From Ruegeria arenilitoris (GTDB taxonomy: Bacteria; Pseudomonadota; Alphaproteobacteria; Rhodobacterales; Rhodobacteraceae), in contig NZ_WQDA01000004.1 in assembly GCF_013032855.1 (NCBI RefSeq), positions 248,001 through 312,000 on the forward strand: 64,000 nt of DNA, given 5' to 3'. Shown here piece by piece: positions 18,487 through 27,991 of this stretch. Position numbers and translations under genes: made by a program. The notes under the pieces are model-generated. The model worked only from the letters and a program-made list of their open reading frames with translations, was not told where the DNA came from and made no database searches. Each line of letters opens with the position of its first letter. The first letter of the stretch is position 1.

Positions 18487-20172
18487 TCAACTGAGGATCA
18501 AAACGACGACCATCCCGAATATCGTCAGCAGTGTGTTTCCGATCGCGTAGGGCATGCCGTAGCCCAGGGCTGGAATCCGGCTTTGCGCGGCCTCCTGGAT
18601 CATGCCGAGCGCAGCCGTCGTGGTCCGGGCGCCCGCGCAGGCGCCAAACAGGATGGCGGGATGAAACTTGAATATGTAATGCCCGACATAAACCGAGAAA
18701 ATCATCGGCAAAGACGTGGCCACAATACCCCATAACAACAGCGCGATACCCGCCTGCTGCAAACCGGCCACGAAACCGGGCCCGGCCGATATCCCGATGA
18801 CCGCGATGAAGACATTCAGGCCCAGCGTATTCATCAACCACAGCGACGGTGCGGGAATGCGACCGAAGGTCGGGTGAACGGTGCGCAGCCACCCCAGCAG
18901 CAGCCCGGCCAGCAACGCGCCACCAGTGGTAGAAAGGCTGATCGGAAAACCGCCCATTGTAATTGCAAGCGTGCCGATGACACCCCCGATGAAAATGCCC
19001 CAGCCCACAAAGGCCAGATCGGTCGTGTCAACGGGCCGGTCGGCGTACCCGATTTCGGCGATGGCCGCCTCGACATGGCGCTTGCTGCCCAGAATGGTCA
19101 GAATGTCACCGCGATGCAGAACCGTGCCCGGCAGCAGCGGCAGATCAATCATATTGCGCGTCAGCTTAGACACATACACGCCACGGGCCTGAGGCATCTT
19201 GCTGAGCTCATCCAATGTCTTGCCGTGCACGTCCTTGCTTGTGATCAGAACATCCAGTTTTTCCGATGGGATGCTCAGCAGTTCGGGCGCATCCGCTTCC
19301 TTGAGGCTGGGTTCGAGCGCTCCGACAAGATCACCGCGCCGGCCTGAGAACATCACGACATCACCCGCTTGCAGCACCGTGTCCGCGTCAACCTCGACGA
19401 TCTTGCCACCTCGGCTGAGGCGTTCGGCATAGACGCGGACGGCGGGCAACAGGTCCTTGACCGGCTGGCCGAGCAATTCGCTGCCTTCGGGAATTTCAAA
19501 GGCGCGCGCCTCGATCGCGCGATAGGCCGAAACGATGCCGCCTCCGGTCTCGACATCCTCGCCGCCACTCAGCTTGGCCTCGTATTCCTTGCAGGCTGCC
19601 ACCAGATCGACACCGATCAGACGCGGGCCGATCTTGGCCAGGATGATCGCCGACCCGATCGTGCCGTAGATATATGTCACCGCATAGGCGACCGGGATCT
19701 GGTTGGAATAGGTTTTGGCCTGCTCGGCCGACAAACCCAACTGGTTGATCTGGTCGGTCGCCACTCCGATCGCCGCCGAAATCGTTTGCGACCCGGCATA
19801 CAGGCCCGCGGCGTAGCCAAGCTCGAGCCCGGCGATCTTGGCCGACACGACCGGCACGATCAGACAAAGGGCTAAAACACTTAGCGCAAAAAGCACCTCG
19901 CGCGCGCCGTCAACCTTGAGGCCGCGAATGAACTGTGGCCCAACGCCGTAACCAACTGCGAAGATGAACAGGATGAAGAAGGTGGACTTCACCGCTGAAT
20001 CGATACTGATCTGTGCCTGCCCGATCACGACGGCCGCCAACAGGGTGCCCGTTACCGAACCCAGGCTGAACCCCATGACCTTGATTGGTCCGACCAAAAA
20101 CCCGATGCCGATGGCGAGAAAGACAGCCAGTTCCGGATAGGTTTGCAGGATATTCACCAGCCAATCGACCAT
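18487..20172 (-). CDS. aspT: Aspartate:alanine antiporter
   Basis: 561 residues with two blocks of membrane helices (about 5-180 and 375-560) separated by a soluble region with two TrkA-C-like domains (about 200-370), the architecture of AspT/YidE transporters. The first block includes GIGFLVGPIKVMGFSLGS. AspT exchanges external aspartate for internal alanine; with the decarboxylase it gives an electrogenic cycle that raises proton motive force. This role is known for the family; here it is inferred from the adjacent aspD. The 220 bases upstream (20173-20392) hold its probable promoter and an imperfect hairpin near 20339-20362. Confidence 0.9.
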   Translation of the reverse strand: MVDWLVNILQTYPELAVFLAIGIGFLVGPIKVMGFSLGSVTGTLLAAVVIGQAQISIDSAVKSTFFILFIFAVGYGVGPQFIRGLKVDGAREVLFALSVLALCLIVPVVSAKIAGLELGYAAGLYAGSQTISAAIGVATDQINQLGLSAEQAKTYSNQIPVAYAVTYIYGTIGSAIILAKIGPRLIGVDLVAACKEYEAKLSGGEDVETGGGIVSAYRAIEARAFEIPEGSELLGQPVKDLLPAVRVYAERLSRGGKIVEVDADTVLQAGDVVMFSGRRGDLVGALEPSLKEADAPELLSIPSEKLDVLITSKDVHGKTLDELSKMPQARGVYVSKLTRNMIDLPLLPGTVLHRGDILTILGSKRHVEAAIAEIGYADRPVDTTDLAFVGWGIFIGGVIGTLAITMGGFPISLSTTGGALLAGLLLGWLRTVHPTFGRIPAPSLWLMNTLGLNVFIAVIGISAGPGFVAGLQQAGIALLLWGIVATSLPMIFSVYVGHYIFKFHPAILFGACAGARTTTAALGMIQEAAQSRIPALGYGMPYAIGNTLLTIFGMVVVLILS

Positions 20173-20392
20173 ACTGCGCCTTTCGGGTTTGTTGCGTCGC
20201 TCAGCCCACCCTGAACGTAAGCTGTCCGGAGGCCCGGACGATTGCGATCAGCGCAGGAATTTCCAAGGTCACGATACCCCACGGAAACCGTTTGTCCATT
20301 GAATTATCTGAATTTGTTTGGCACCGGGGCCGCGCGGAACTGTGTCCGCCAGCGGCGGCACAGATTTTGAAAATCGTCGGCAACCGAATGGA

Positions 20393-21928
20393 TCAATCGA
20401 ACCTGCGCACTGATTTCGGCCCCTGCGATGTCACGGAATACAGGGACAGGGAATGATCCATGTTCCGCATACGGTGGCGCAGCATTTCACGACCAAGCCG
20501 CGCCAAATCAGCTGCATAGTCAGGGTTTGCGGCGACATTCTCGGCCTCGCCCCGACTGTGGTGGTCGAACAACAACGGCGGCAGGTCGGCTGCAAACTCG
20601 ACCAAGGTAAAGCGCTCGTCACGCAGGATGCCCAGACACGAGTCGCTGTGACCCGTCCCAAGATCACGCTGAAACTGAGTAGGCGTCAGCGGATCGGCAA
20701 AGTCCAGCTCACTGAAGGAATACCGGCGCCAGTCCTGAGGCACGGCGCCTCGCAGCAGCGGCAGCAAGGATCGACCATCCATCGAGTTCGGGATCTCTTG
20801 CCCTACCCAGTCCAGGATCGTGGGTGCGACATCAATTGACTCGGTCGGCACTTCGACACGCTGGCCGGCCATCTGAGCGTTGCCAGGCATGCGAATGATC
20901 AGCGGCGTGTGGTAAGCCGCGTCATACACCGACATTTTGCCCCAGGAAAAATGATCGCCCAGCATCTCACCATGATCCGCGGTGATCACCACCAGCGTGT
21001 CATCGTACTGGCCGCTGTCCTTGAGAAACCGGATGACCCGGCCGATATGATGGTCAACCTCGGTTGCCAATCCAAGATAGACGGCCCGCAGGGTCTGCGT
21101 GTTCTCACCCGTCGGCTCCACCTCGGCAAAACCTTGCACGCAGTCTTTTGGTGTATTCGAGTCCAGAGCGGGTCCAAAGAACGGGTGCACGGCCTTTTCG
21201 TCCTCGGGGCAGGGCAGACGGTTTGGCAAAGGCAACGCGTCGGGATCGTACATCCGGTTGTAGGGCGCGGGGGCCACCAGTGGCGGATGCGGACGGATAT
21301 ACGTCAAATGCGCGAACCATCCCGAGCTCCGATAGGCGGTAATTCCGTCCAGAAAACTGTTGGTCAGAAATGCGGTGTCGCTGTCCTCGGCCGTGTAGAG
21401 GGCCGGGTCGTTCAATTTTGGGGCCGACCCATCCGGCGAAACCGGCTTGTAGAGATCCCAGTAGTCTTCAAACTCGTATCCCCGGCGCATCAAGTAGGAC
21501 CGCCAAGGATAGGACTCCTCAAGGCGCATTTCGAGTACTTCGTGAAACCCGTGCATCGGGTTTTCGTAGGTCTTCACCGATGGATCATTCGGATGATGAA
21601 CCCGAGGATCGGCCGAGGTGTCCGTATAGCCGAACAGCATCGGCAGATAGCCGGCTTTTCGCATCTCGGTCGCGATGTTCGGCGTGTCATGACGCAGCGG
21701 CGTGCCATTGCGGACCGAACGATGGTTCATCGCATATTGCCCGGTCAGGATCGAGGCGCGGGACGGTCCGCAGGGATTGGTTACGGAAAAATGCCGGTCG
21801 AACGAAACGGCCTCGTCCATGAAGGCGCGCAGATTGGGCAGGTTGACATGATCAGCCAGAGCACCGCGCAGACAATCGGCCCGCAATTGGTCGATGATGA
21901 TGAAAAGAACGTTTCCTGCTTGGCTCAT
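20393..21928 (-). CDS. Sulfatase-superfamily hydrolase (arylsulfatase/phosphonate monoester hydrolase-like)
   Basis: 511 residues, alkaline phosphatase-like fold. The N-terminal metal site begins VLFIIIDQLRADCLRG, the nucleophile motif NPCGPSRASILTG (about 50-62) has the Cys of a C-x-P-S-R formylglycine site, and the second metal site is VVITADHGEMLGDH. The Cys must be oxidised to formylglycine by an enzyme not in this window. The length and sequence resemble phosphonate monoester hydrolases and choline-sulfatase-like enzymes; substrate is undetermined. The start at 21928 gives the family N-terminus; the open frame up to 22447 is antisense to the next gene and not coding. No signal peptide, so cytoplasmic. 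Confidence 0.85.
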   Translation of the reverse strand: MSQAGNVLFIIIDQLRADCLRGALADHVNLPNLRAFMDEAVSFDRHFSVTNPCGPSRASILTGQYAMNHRSVRNGTPLRHDTPNIATEMRKAGYLPMLFGYTDTSADPRVHHPNDPSVKTYENPMHGFHEVLEMRLEESYPWRSYLMRRGYEFEDYWDLYKPVSPDGSAPKLNDPALYTAEDSDTAFLTNSFLDGITAYRSSGWFAHLTYIRPHPPLVAPAPYNRMYDPDALPLPNRLPCPEDEKAVHPFFGPALDSNTPKDCVQGFAEVEPTGENTQTLRAVYLGLATEVDHHIGRVIRFLKDSGQYDDTLVVITADHGEMLGDHFSWGKMSVYDAAYHTPLIIRMPGNAQMAGQRVEVPTESIDVAPTILDWVGQEIPNSMDGRSLLPLLRGAVPQDWRRYSFSELDFADPLTPTQFQRDLGTGHSDSCLGILRDERFTLVEFAADLPPLLFDHHSRGEAENVAANPDYAADLARLGREMLRHRMRNMDHSLSLYSVTSQGPKSVRRFD

Positions 21929-22125
21929 GCCGTGATTCCCATTGGAAAACTGGTGTTCGACGGTGCGGACTGTGTCGGGGTTCCCTCGGGCAGGCAACCG
22001 GTTTTGCGCCAATTCTCGCCCCTTGGGCGACCCGGGCCGTGCAAACCGGTAACCCCCGCACCCAAATCGCCGCCCGGTTGAACAAAGCCATTGCGGCCCG
22101 GAACGGTTTCCCGTCTGATACCGGC

Positions 22126-23250
22126 ATGACGAAACCCTCGATCGCAGTCGAACAGGAAGGCAGCACAGCGCGCGTGATTGTGTCTGGCGAGATGCTGACA
22201 CAGTCGTTGAGTGCCGTCGAAGACGCCTTTCGCGCCACCCGCCCGGATGCGGCGCATGTGACGGTCGATATGTCCGAAATCGATGCGCTGGACACCGGCG
22301 GCGCGTGGCTGATCGCGGACCTGAAAAACCGCTGCGCAGCCATGGGGGCGACCGTGGCTTTCGACGGGTTGAAACCGGCACATTCCGCGTTGCTGGAAAC
22401 CGTCTCGGAGAACATTCCCAAGGACATTCCCGCCGAAGCCCCGCCAAAAGGCTTCATGCCTTGGCTTGAGAGCCTGGGCCAATCAACGGTGGGCGCCGGG
22501 CGCGACACCGTGTCGATCCTCGGCTTTCTGGGCCTGACCCTGCACCGGCTGGGCCGCACGATGATCATGCCGTGGCGCCTGCGCCGCGCCGCGGTCGTGT
22601 CGCAGATGGAGGAAACCGGGTTCAAGGCCCTGCCCATCGTGGCGTTGATGGGATTTCTGATCGGCGTGGTTCTGGCTTTTCAGGGGGCCACCCAGTTGAA
22701 ACAGTTCGGCGCGGAAATTTTCGTGGTCGAGCTGATCTCGATCTCGGTACTGCGCGAGCTGGGTATCCTGCTGACCGCCATCATCGTGGCTGGTCGATCC
22801 GGCTCGGCCTTCACGGCCTCGATCGGCTCGATGAAAGTGCAGGAAGAAATCGACGCCATGCGCACATTGGGTCTGGACCCGATCGAGGTGCTCGTCATTC
22901 CACGGGTTCTTGCACTGCTGATCATGCTGCCGATACTGGGCTTCGTGGCCGATATCGCCGGCCTTTTTGGCGGCGCCCTGATGAGCTGGATCGATCTGGG
23001 CGTCAGCCCCGGAATGTTCATTACGCGCCTGAAGGAAAACACCAGCGTCTGGCACCTGGCGGTTGGGCTGATCAAGGCTCCGTTCTTTGCCATGGTCATC
23101 GGGGTAATCGCCTGTTGGCAGGCAATGCAGGTCAAGGGTTCCGCCCAAAGCGTCGGCCAACGCACCACCGCGTCAGTTGTTCAGTCGATTTTCATGGTCA
23201 TTGCCATTGACGCGCTGTTTTCCATTTTCTTCTCCGAGATCGGTGTCTGA
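22126..23250 (+). CDS. mlaE: MlaE-family lipid transport permease with N-terminal STAS domain
   Basis: 374 residues. Residues 1-95 form a STAS domain (VTVDMSEIDALDTGGAWLIA) fused to the MlaE permease (about 110-374) with GFLIGVVLAFQGATQLKQFG and the conserved RELGILLTAIIVAGRSGSAF. In E. coli the STAS partner MlaB is separate; here it is fused. The ATG at 22126 starts just before the STAS strand; the GTG at 22039 has no support. First gene of a four-gene operon for phospholipid-type transport between the membranes. The divergent 197 bases to the sulfatase gene should hold both promoters. Confidence 0.9.
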   Translation: MTKPSIAVEQEGSTARVIVSGEMLTQSLSAVEDAFRATRPDAAHVTVDMSEIDALDTGGAWLIADLKNRCAAMGATVAFDGLKPAHSALLETVSENIPKDIPAEAPPKGFMPWLESLGQSTVGAGRDTVSILGFLGLTLHRLGRTMIMPWRLRRAAVVSQMEETGFKALPIVALMGFLIGVVLAFQGATQLKQFGAEIFVVELISISVLRELGILLTAIIVAGRSGSAFTASIGSMKVQEEIDAMRTLGLDPIEVLVIPRVLALLIMLPILGFVADIAGLFGGALMSWIDLGVSPGMFITRLKENTSVWHLAVGLIKAPFFAMVIGVIACWQAMQVKGSAQSVGQRTTASVVQSIFMVIAIDALFSIFFSEIGV

Positions 23251-23251
23251 C

Positions 23252-24067
23252 ATGGATGGATCTGCTCAGACATCGACCGCCAAGCTGGACGCGCAGCGCG
23301 AAGCGGTGATCCGTGTGCGCAATCTGCGCAACCAGTTCGGTCCGCAGGTGGTGCATGACGACCTGAACCTGGATGTCTGGCGTGGCGAAGTGCTGGGCAT
23401 TGTCGGGGGGTCCGGGACCGGCAAGTCCGTCCTTCTGCGCACCATCGTCGGGCTGAACAAACCGGCGGCAGGCAGTATCGAAGTTTTGGGTGTCGACGTG
23501 CTGAACGGCCCCGAGGCCGACCGACGCCGCATCGAGAAACGCTGGGGCGTGGCCTTTCAGGACGGGGCACTGTTTTCCTCGCTGACCGTGCTTCAGAACG
23601 TCATGGCCCCGTTGCGCGAACACACCGGTCTGAGCGAGAGCTTGATGCGGGCGCTCGGCAGCCTCAAGATCAGCCTTGTGGGGCTGCCACAGCTGAGTTG
23701 CGGCAAGTTCCCGTCAGAGCTGTCAGGCGGAATGCGCAAGCGGGCCGCGCTGGCCCGAGCATTGGCATTGGACCCCGAGATCGTGTTTCTGGACGAGCCC
23801 ACCGCCGGGCTGGATCCCATCGGCGCCGCGGCCTACGACGAATTGATCGGAGAATTGCAACAGGCCTTGGGATTGACCGTTTTCATGGTAACACATGACC
23901 TGGACAGCTTGTACGCGATCTGCGACCGCGTTGCGGTTCTTGCAGAAAAGCGCGTGCTAGTGGAAGGTCCGATTGAAGACATGACCAAGGTCGACCACCC
24001 TTGGGTGCAGGAGTACTTCACAGGCCCCCGGGCCCGCGCGGCGCAACAGAAGGGGCAGGACAGGTAG
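23252..24067 (+). CDS. mlaF: MlaF-type ATPase of the lipid ABC transporter
   Basis: 271 residues. Walker A GGSGTGKS at 52-59, signature ELSGGMRKR, Walker B IVFLDEPTAGLDP and H-loop MVTHD are all present. The starting ATG lies one base after the mlaE stop. It powers the permease and, with the MCE protein encoded next, moves lipids across the periplasm. The C-terminal extension (WVQEYFTGPRARAA) is typical of MlaF proteins, where it contacts the partner subunit. Confidence 0.93.
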   Translation: MDGSAQTSTAKLDAQREAVIRVRNLRNQFGPQVVHDDLNLDVWRGEVLGIVGGSGTGKSVLLRTIVGLNKPAAGSIEVLGVDVLNGPEADRRRIEKRWGVAFQDGALFSSLTVLQNVMAPLREHTGLSESLMRALGSLKISLVGLPQLSCGKFPSELSGGMRKRAALARALALDPEIVFLDEPTAGLDPIGAAAYDELIGELQQALGLTVFMVTHDLDSLYAICDRVAVLAEKRVLVEGPIEDMTKVDHPWVQEYFTGPRARAAQQKGQDR

Positions 24068-24072
24068 AGGCG

Positions 24073-25389
24073 ATGGAAACCCGGGCGAACTATATCCTGA
24101 TCGGCGCGTTTACACTGGCGGGCATCCTGAGCGCGTTCGGCTTCTTCCTGTGGCTGGCCAAGTTCGAAGTCACGCGCCAATACGCTTACTATGACGTGCT
24201 GTTCGACAACGTGTCGGGCCTGTCAGCCGCCGGTGGCGTCAGCTATAACGGCCTGCCCGTGGGACAGGTCATTTCGCTGGACCTGGATGACGATGACCCG
24301 TCCAAAGTAAGGGTCCGGCTTGAGGTTGATGCTGACATTCCGGTGACCACGGACACGATCGCGCAGTTGCAGTCGCTGGGAGTGACCGGCGTCAGCTATG
24401 TCGAGTTGTCGGGCGGGTCGCCCGATGCCGAACGGCTGCCGCAGAACAGCGTCATCAAAAGCAAGCGCAGCGCCATCCAATCCCTGTTCGAAGGCGCACC
24501 CAAGGTCCTGGACGAGGCTGTGACCTTGCTGGAAAACCTGAATGCAGTGGTGGATGACAACAATCGCAAGGCCGTGTCGGACATTCTCGACAACCTGGCT
24601 TCGGCCTCGGGCCGCTTGGACAAGACTCTGAACGATTTTGAATCCCTGTCCAGCGATCTGGGCGGCGCGGCAAAAGACATCGGGGCCTTCACCAAACGCC
24701 TGGATCAGTTGGCCGATACTGCAGAAACCACGCTGACCACCGGAACTGATACGCTGAACAGCATCAAAACGGCCTCGGAATCGGCCAAAACCGCACTGGA
24801 CAGCGCGAACCAGACGCTGGCGACAGCCAACAAGGTCATCGAAGACGACGTCCGCCCCTTCATCGAGCGCGGGTCGCAACTCGCGGACCGCCTGATCGGG
24901 TTGTCGGATGAAGCCGCGGTAACCATGGCAACCGTCAACAATACATTTGCCAACGCCAACCAAACGCTCGACTCGGTGACCGCGGCCATGGATTCGGCGA
25001 AAGGAACTCTGGCATCCGCAGAACGCGCGTTCGACTCGGCCAATCGCGTAATGGACGAAGACGTTGCACAGGTTGTTGACGACATCCGAAACGCCGCCAC
25101 CAAAGTGGCCGAAACGGTAACGAACGTGACCGACAAGATCGACCAGATTTCAGCGGACGTTCTGAGCGCGTCGCAATCGGCATCGGACCTGTTGGGAACG
25201 ATCGACGGCATCGTTCAACAAAACCGCCGGCAGGTTTCGGACTTCCTGCGGGTCGGACTGCCTCAATTCGTTCGTTTCGTGGAAGAATCCCAACGCCTTG
25301 TCATCAGCCTGGACCGTCTTGTCGACAAGGTCGAGCGCGACCCCGCGCGTTTCCTTCTGGGCACCCAAGCATCGGAGTTCCGTCAATGA
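24073..25389 (+). CDS. mlaD: MlaD-type MCE-domain protein with long helical C-terminus
   Basis: 438 residues. A membrane helix near the N-terminus (about 8-28) is followed by one MCE domain (about 35-115, NVSGLSAAGGVSYNGLPVG). The remaining 300 residues are a low-complexity helical region with recurring Asp, Ala, Ser and Thr (for example ASAERAFDSANRVMDED), more like PqiB/LetB or mycobacterial Mce needles than the short E. coli MlaD. It may form a tube or coil across the periplasm. AGAGG lies just before the ATG at 24073. It overlaps the next gene by four bases. Confidence 0.9.
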   Translation: METRANYILIGAFTLAGILSAFGFFLWLAKFEVTRQYAYYDVLFDNVSGLSAAGGVSYNGLPVGQVISLDLDDDDPSKVRVRLEVDADIPVTTDTIAQLQSLGVTGVSYVELSGGSPDAERLPQNSVIKSKRSAIQSLFEGAPKVLDEAVTLLENLNAVVDDNNRKAVSDILDNLASASGRLDKTLNDFESLSSDLGGAAKDIGAFTKRLDQLADTAETTLTTGTDTLNSIKTASESAKTALDSANQTLATANKVIEDDVRPFIERGSQLADRLIGLSDEAAVTMATVNNTFANANQTLDSVTAAMDSAKGTLASAERAFDSANRVMDEDVAQVVDDIRNAATKVAETVTNVTDKIDQISADVLSASQSASDLLGTIDGIVQQNRRQVSDFLRVGLPQFVRFVEESQRLVISLDRLVDKVERDPARFLLGTQASEFRQ

Positions 25390-26042
25390 TCAGGCCCCTT
25401 CTTCTGACCCTTGCAATCACGACGCTGGGCGGATGTGCCGGTCTGGGCACGTTGAAACAGGCCTCGAAACCGAACGACCTGTATCTGCTGACCCCCAAGA
25501 GCACGTTCTCGCAGTCTTTGCCCCGGGTGCAGAAACAGATCGTCATCCAGGAACCCACTGCGACCGCTGCGGTGAACACCGACCAGATTGCCGTGCAGCC
25601 GACGCCCCTGCAGGTCCAGTATCTGCCGCGTGCCCGGTGGGTGGACCGAGCACCTTTGATCGTTCAGGCGTTGATGGTCGAAAGCTTTGAAAACAGCGGT
25701 CGCGTCGCCGCCGTGGGTCGTTCGACGGTCGGCCTGCGCGCCGACTACGTCATCGTTCCGGACCTGCGCGAGTTTCAAGGGATTGTCGTCGGAGAAACCG
25801 AAAACTCGAAAACCGTAAAAATCGAAGTGCGAATGAACATCAAGATCATCGACGAGTTCGAAGACAAGATCATCGCTTCAAGCTCGTTCCAGGAAGCCGT
25901 TGTCTCGACCAGCGACGAGACGCCGGATCTTGTTACCGCTTTTGACACCGCCTTGGGCAAAACCATGCGAGACGCAGTTGAGTGGAGCGTGCGGAAGATT
26001 CATTCGCACGCTGCCAACAATCCGCGCCCGTCGTTGAACTGA
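25386..26042 (+). CDS. ABC-type transport auxiliary lipoprotein (PqiC/LinL-like)
   Basis: 218 residues with a lipoprotein signal (LTLAITTLGGC, Cys about 17) and the ABC_trans_aux fold, recognisable from DLYLLTPK near the N-terminus and ADYVIVPDLREFQG in the middle. Such lipoproteins complete Mce/Mla systems at the outer membrane in proteobacteria. Translationally coupled to mlaD by ATGA. No mlaC gene is present, which supports a PqiABC/LinKLMN-like layout rather than canonical MlaFEDCB. Confidence 0.82.
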   Translation: MIRPLLLTLAITTLGGCAGLGTLKQASKPNDLYLLTPKSTFSQSLPRVQKQIVIQEPTATAAVNTDQIAVQPTPLQVQYLPRARWVDRAPLIVQALMVESFENSGRVAAVGRSTVGLRADYVIVPDLREFQGIVVGETENSKTVKIEVRMNIKIIDEFEDKIIASSSFQEAVVSTSDETPDLVTAFDTALGKTMRDAVEWSVRKIHSHAANNPRPSLN

Positions 26043-26059
26043 CACGGATTGCCCACCCT

Positions 26060-27991
26060 TTATTTTGACAGGGATTGCGCCAGACGCATCAGGGTCACGG
26101 CTTCGGTCCGGTACCCGAAAGGATCGGCCCCACGGGCTGTGTTGCCCATCGCGATTGCATCATCATAGCTCCAGTCGGACAGGTAAGTGCCGCCGCGCAA
26201 CAACTGGCCGAGACCTGCAATCGCGACGGAAAACCTCACGTCGTCCGTCTGGTGGCCCTGCCCGTCCATGATCGGTTGCTCGATCAACTGGCTGCGCGTG
26301 TCGCCGGGTGTTTTGTACCGCAGCTTGAAATAGCCGATTTCATCACTGCCCGAAGCGGGGGCGGTGTTTCCATACCGTAGCGGTGCATTGCGAATTGCGT
26401 TGGAGCCGACCGGCGTGACTTCGTAAATCGCGGTCACGCTGTGGCCAGCACCTATGTCGCCCGCATCAACAGTGTCATTCAAAAAGTCCTCGCGGCGCAA
26501 AGCGCGGGTTTCGTATCCGATCAGGCGGTATTCGGCGATTTGGGCAGGGTTGAATTCGACCTGAATCTTGACGTCGTTGGCAATCGGAAACAGCGCACCG
26601 GTCAGTTGGTCAACCAGCACTTTGCGGGCCTCACCCAGCGTGTCGATGTAAGCCGCCTGTCCGTTTCCGTTCTGGGCCAGGGCCTGCATCGTCGCGTCAT
26701 CAAGGTTACCGCGCCCGAAACCCAGAACGCTCAGATATGTTCCGCTGTCGCGCTTGTCAGAGATAAACTCCTTGAGAGCTTCGGGATCGGACAGGCCAAC
26801 GTTGAAATCCCCGTCCGTGGCCAGAATGACTCGCGTCACCTCGCCCTCGGCGGCCATGTCTGCAGCAACCTGATAGGCTTGCTGAAGCCCGGCTTGTCCC
26901 GCTGTGGATCCGCCCGCGTCCAAGTGTTCGAGCGCCCGCAGGATCTTGGCCTGATCGGCTGCAGATGTCGGCTCCAGAACCTGGCCCGCACTGCCGGCAT
27001 AGGTCACGATCGACACCTGATCCTCGGGTCGCAACTCGGGCAACATCAGGCGCAGGGACTGTTTCAACAAGGGCAACTTGTTGGCGTCCTGCATCGAGCC
27101 CGAGGTGTCGATGAGAAAGACAAGATTGAGCGCCGGACGCTCCTCGATCACCGGAAGCGTTCCCTGAATGCCAATATGGACCAGTCGAGTACCGGTATTC
27201 CAGGGGCTGGGCATGACCGTGATGCTTGGCTGAAACGGCACCGCGCCGTCCGGCGCCGGATAGGAATAGGGAAAATAGTTTACCATTTCTTCAATCCGCA
27301 CCGCGTCACGCGGGGGCAAGTGACCAGCCAGAAGCGAGGACCTGACGATGGCGTAAGATGCGGTATCGACATCAATCGAAAACGTCGAAACCGGTTCTTC
27401 CGCGGTGACCTTGAGTGAGTTGGTTTCGGCGTTTGCAAATTCTTCGGACGACTGCTCGGGTCGCGCTGGCGGACGAAAAGCGTCGCTCGAAACCGAAGGG
27501 GCCACTGTGCTGTCGACGAGGCGGCCTTGCGAAAGAAGGCTGCGTTTTGCCAGAGGTTCCCGGGCTTCATCCACAACCATCGGCGCTTCGACAACGGGTT
27601 CCTCGAGATCCATCTCGGCCGTTTCAGCGTCTGATTGTCCGGATGGTCGAACCGCCTGCGGCTGGCCGGTCACCCGGGTCTCGGTACCGAGCCTGGGGGA
27701 CAGCACACCGTCCCGCGTCTGCGGCACGATCATGATCAGTGCCACGGCAGCGATGGCAGTTGTGGCGGCCAGCGTGCCGCGGGTCGAAATTGCATTCAAC
27801 ATGGCTTTGGTTCCTTCTGTCACGCGGGCCAACGGGCCTCGCTTGACATTGGGACGCGTACCGGGTCGGGATCCTTGGAGATCAGCAAAGTTTTTTCTGG
27901 CCAGCTCCAAATTGACGGCCCGCCGCTTTTCATCTGCTGCAGGCGTTGCGGCATCCATCAGTGTTTTCAGATCATCGAGCTCATCACTCAT
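26060..27991 (-). CDS. Membrane-anchored von Willebrand factor A protein (YfbK-like), coupled to ECF sigma factor
   Basis: 643 residues. A polar N-terminal segment (1-70, MSDELDDLKTLMDAATP) precedes one membrane helix (about 72-92), a variable linker, a YfbK-type N-terminal domain (about 200-285, FSIDVDTASYAIVRSSL) and a VWA domain with an intact MIDAS DTSGSMQ near 295 and ILATDGDFNVG. A C-terminal DUF3520-like region ends the protein. The start overlaps the sigma factor stop (ATGA). The cytosolic N-terminus before the helix is placed like an anti-sigma domain, with the VWA outside; this is inference. No peptidase motif is seen. Confidence 0.85.
   Translation of the reverse strand: MSDELDDLKTLMDAATPAADEKRRAVNLELARKNFADLQGSRPGTRPNVKRGPLARVTEGTKAMLNAISTRGTLAATTAIAAVALIMIVPQTRDGVLSPRLGTETRVTGQPQAVRPSGQSDAETAEMDLEEPVVEAPMVVDEAREPLAKRSLLSQGRLVDSTVAPSVSSDAFRPPARPEQSSEEFANAETNSLKVTAEEPVSTFSIDVDTASYAIVRSSLLAGHLPPRDAVRIEEMVNYFPYSYPAPDGAVPFQPSITVMPSPWNTGTRLVHIGIQGTLPVIEERPALNLVFLIDTSGSMQDANKLPLLKQSLRLMLPELRPEDQVSIVTYAGSAGQVLEPTSAADQAKILRALEHLDAGGSTAGQAGLQQAYQVAADMAAEGEVTRVILATDGDFNVGLSDPEALKEFISDKRDSGTYLSVLGFGRGNLDDATMQALAQNGNGQAAYIDTLGEARKVLVDQLTGALFPIANDVKIQVEFNPAQIAEYRLIGYETRALRREDFLNDTVDAGDIGAGHSVTAIYEVTPVGSNAIRNAPLRYGNTAPASGSDEIGYFKLRYKTPGDTRSQLIEQPIMDGQGHQTDDVRFSVAIAGLGQLLRGGTYLSDWSYDDAIAMGNTARGADPFGYRTEAVTLMRLAQSLSK

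Noticed and set aside
16754-18550. 598-residue plus-strand open frame opposite aspD
   Set aside because: It is the antisense shadow of a gene with clear PLP-enzyme motifs; composition is His/Val/Arg-rich without any family signature. The same applies to long antisense frames at 6724-7830, 9690-11330, 12864-14057, 14644-16251, 34170-35423, 40302-41588, 42847-44160 and 61994-63538.
20339-20362. Terminator between the sulfatase and aspT genes
   Set aside because: The hairpin (CTGTG and CCGCC arms) has a bulge and no T-run on the relevant minus strand; evidence too weak to list as a feature.
20393-22447. 684-residue version of the sulfatase
   Set aside because: The first 173 residues are antisense to the mlaE leader and coding start, with Arg/Pro-rich content; the conserved N-terminus begins at 21928.
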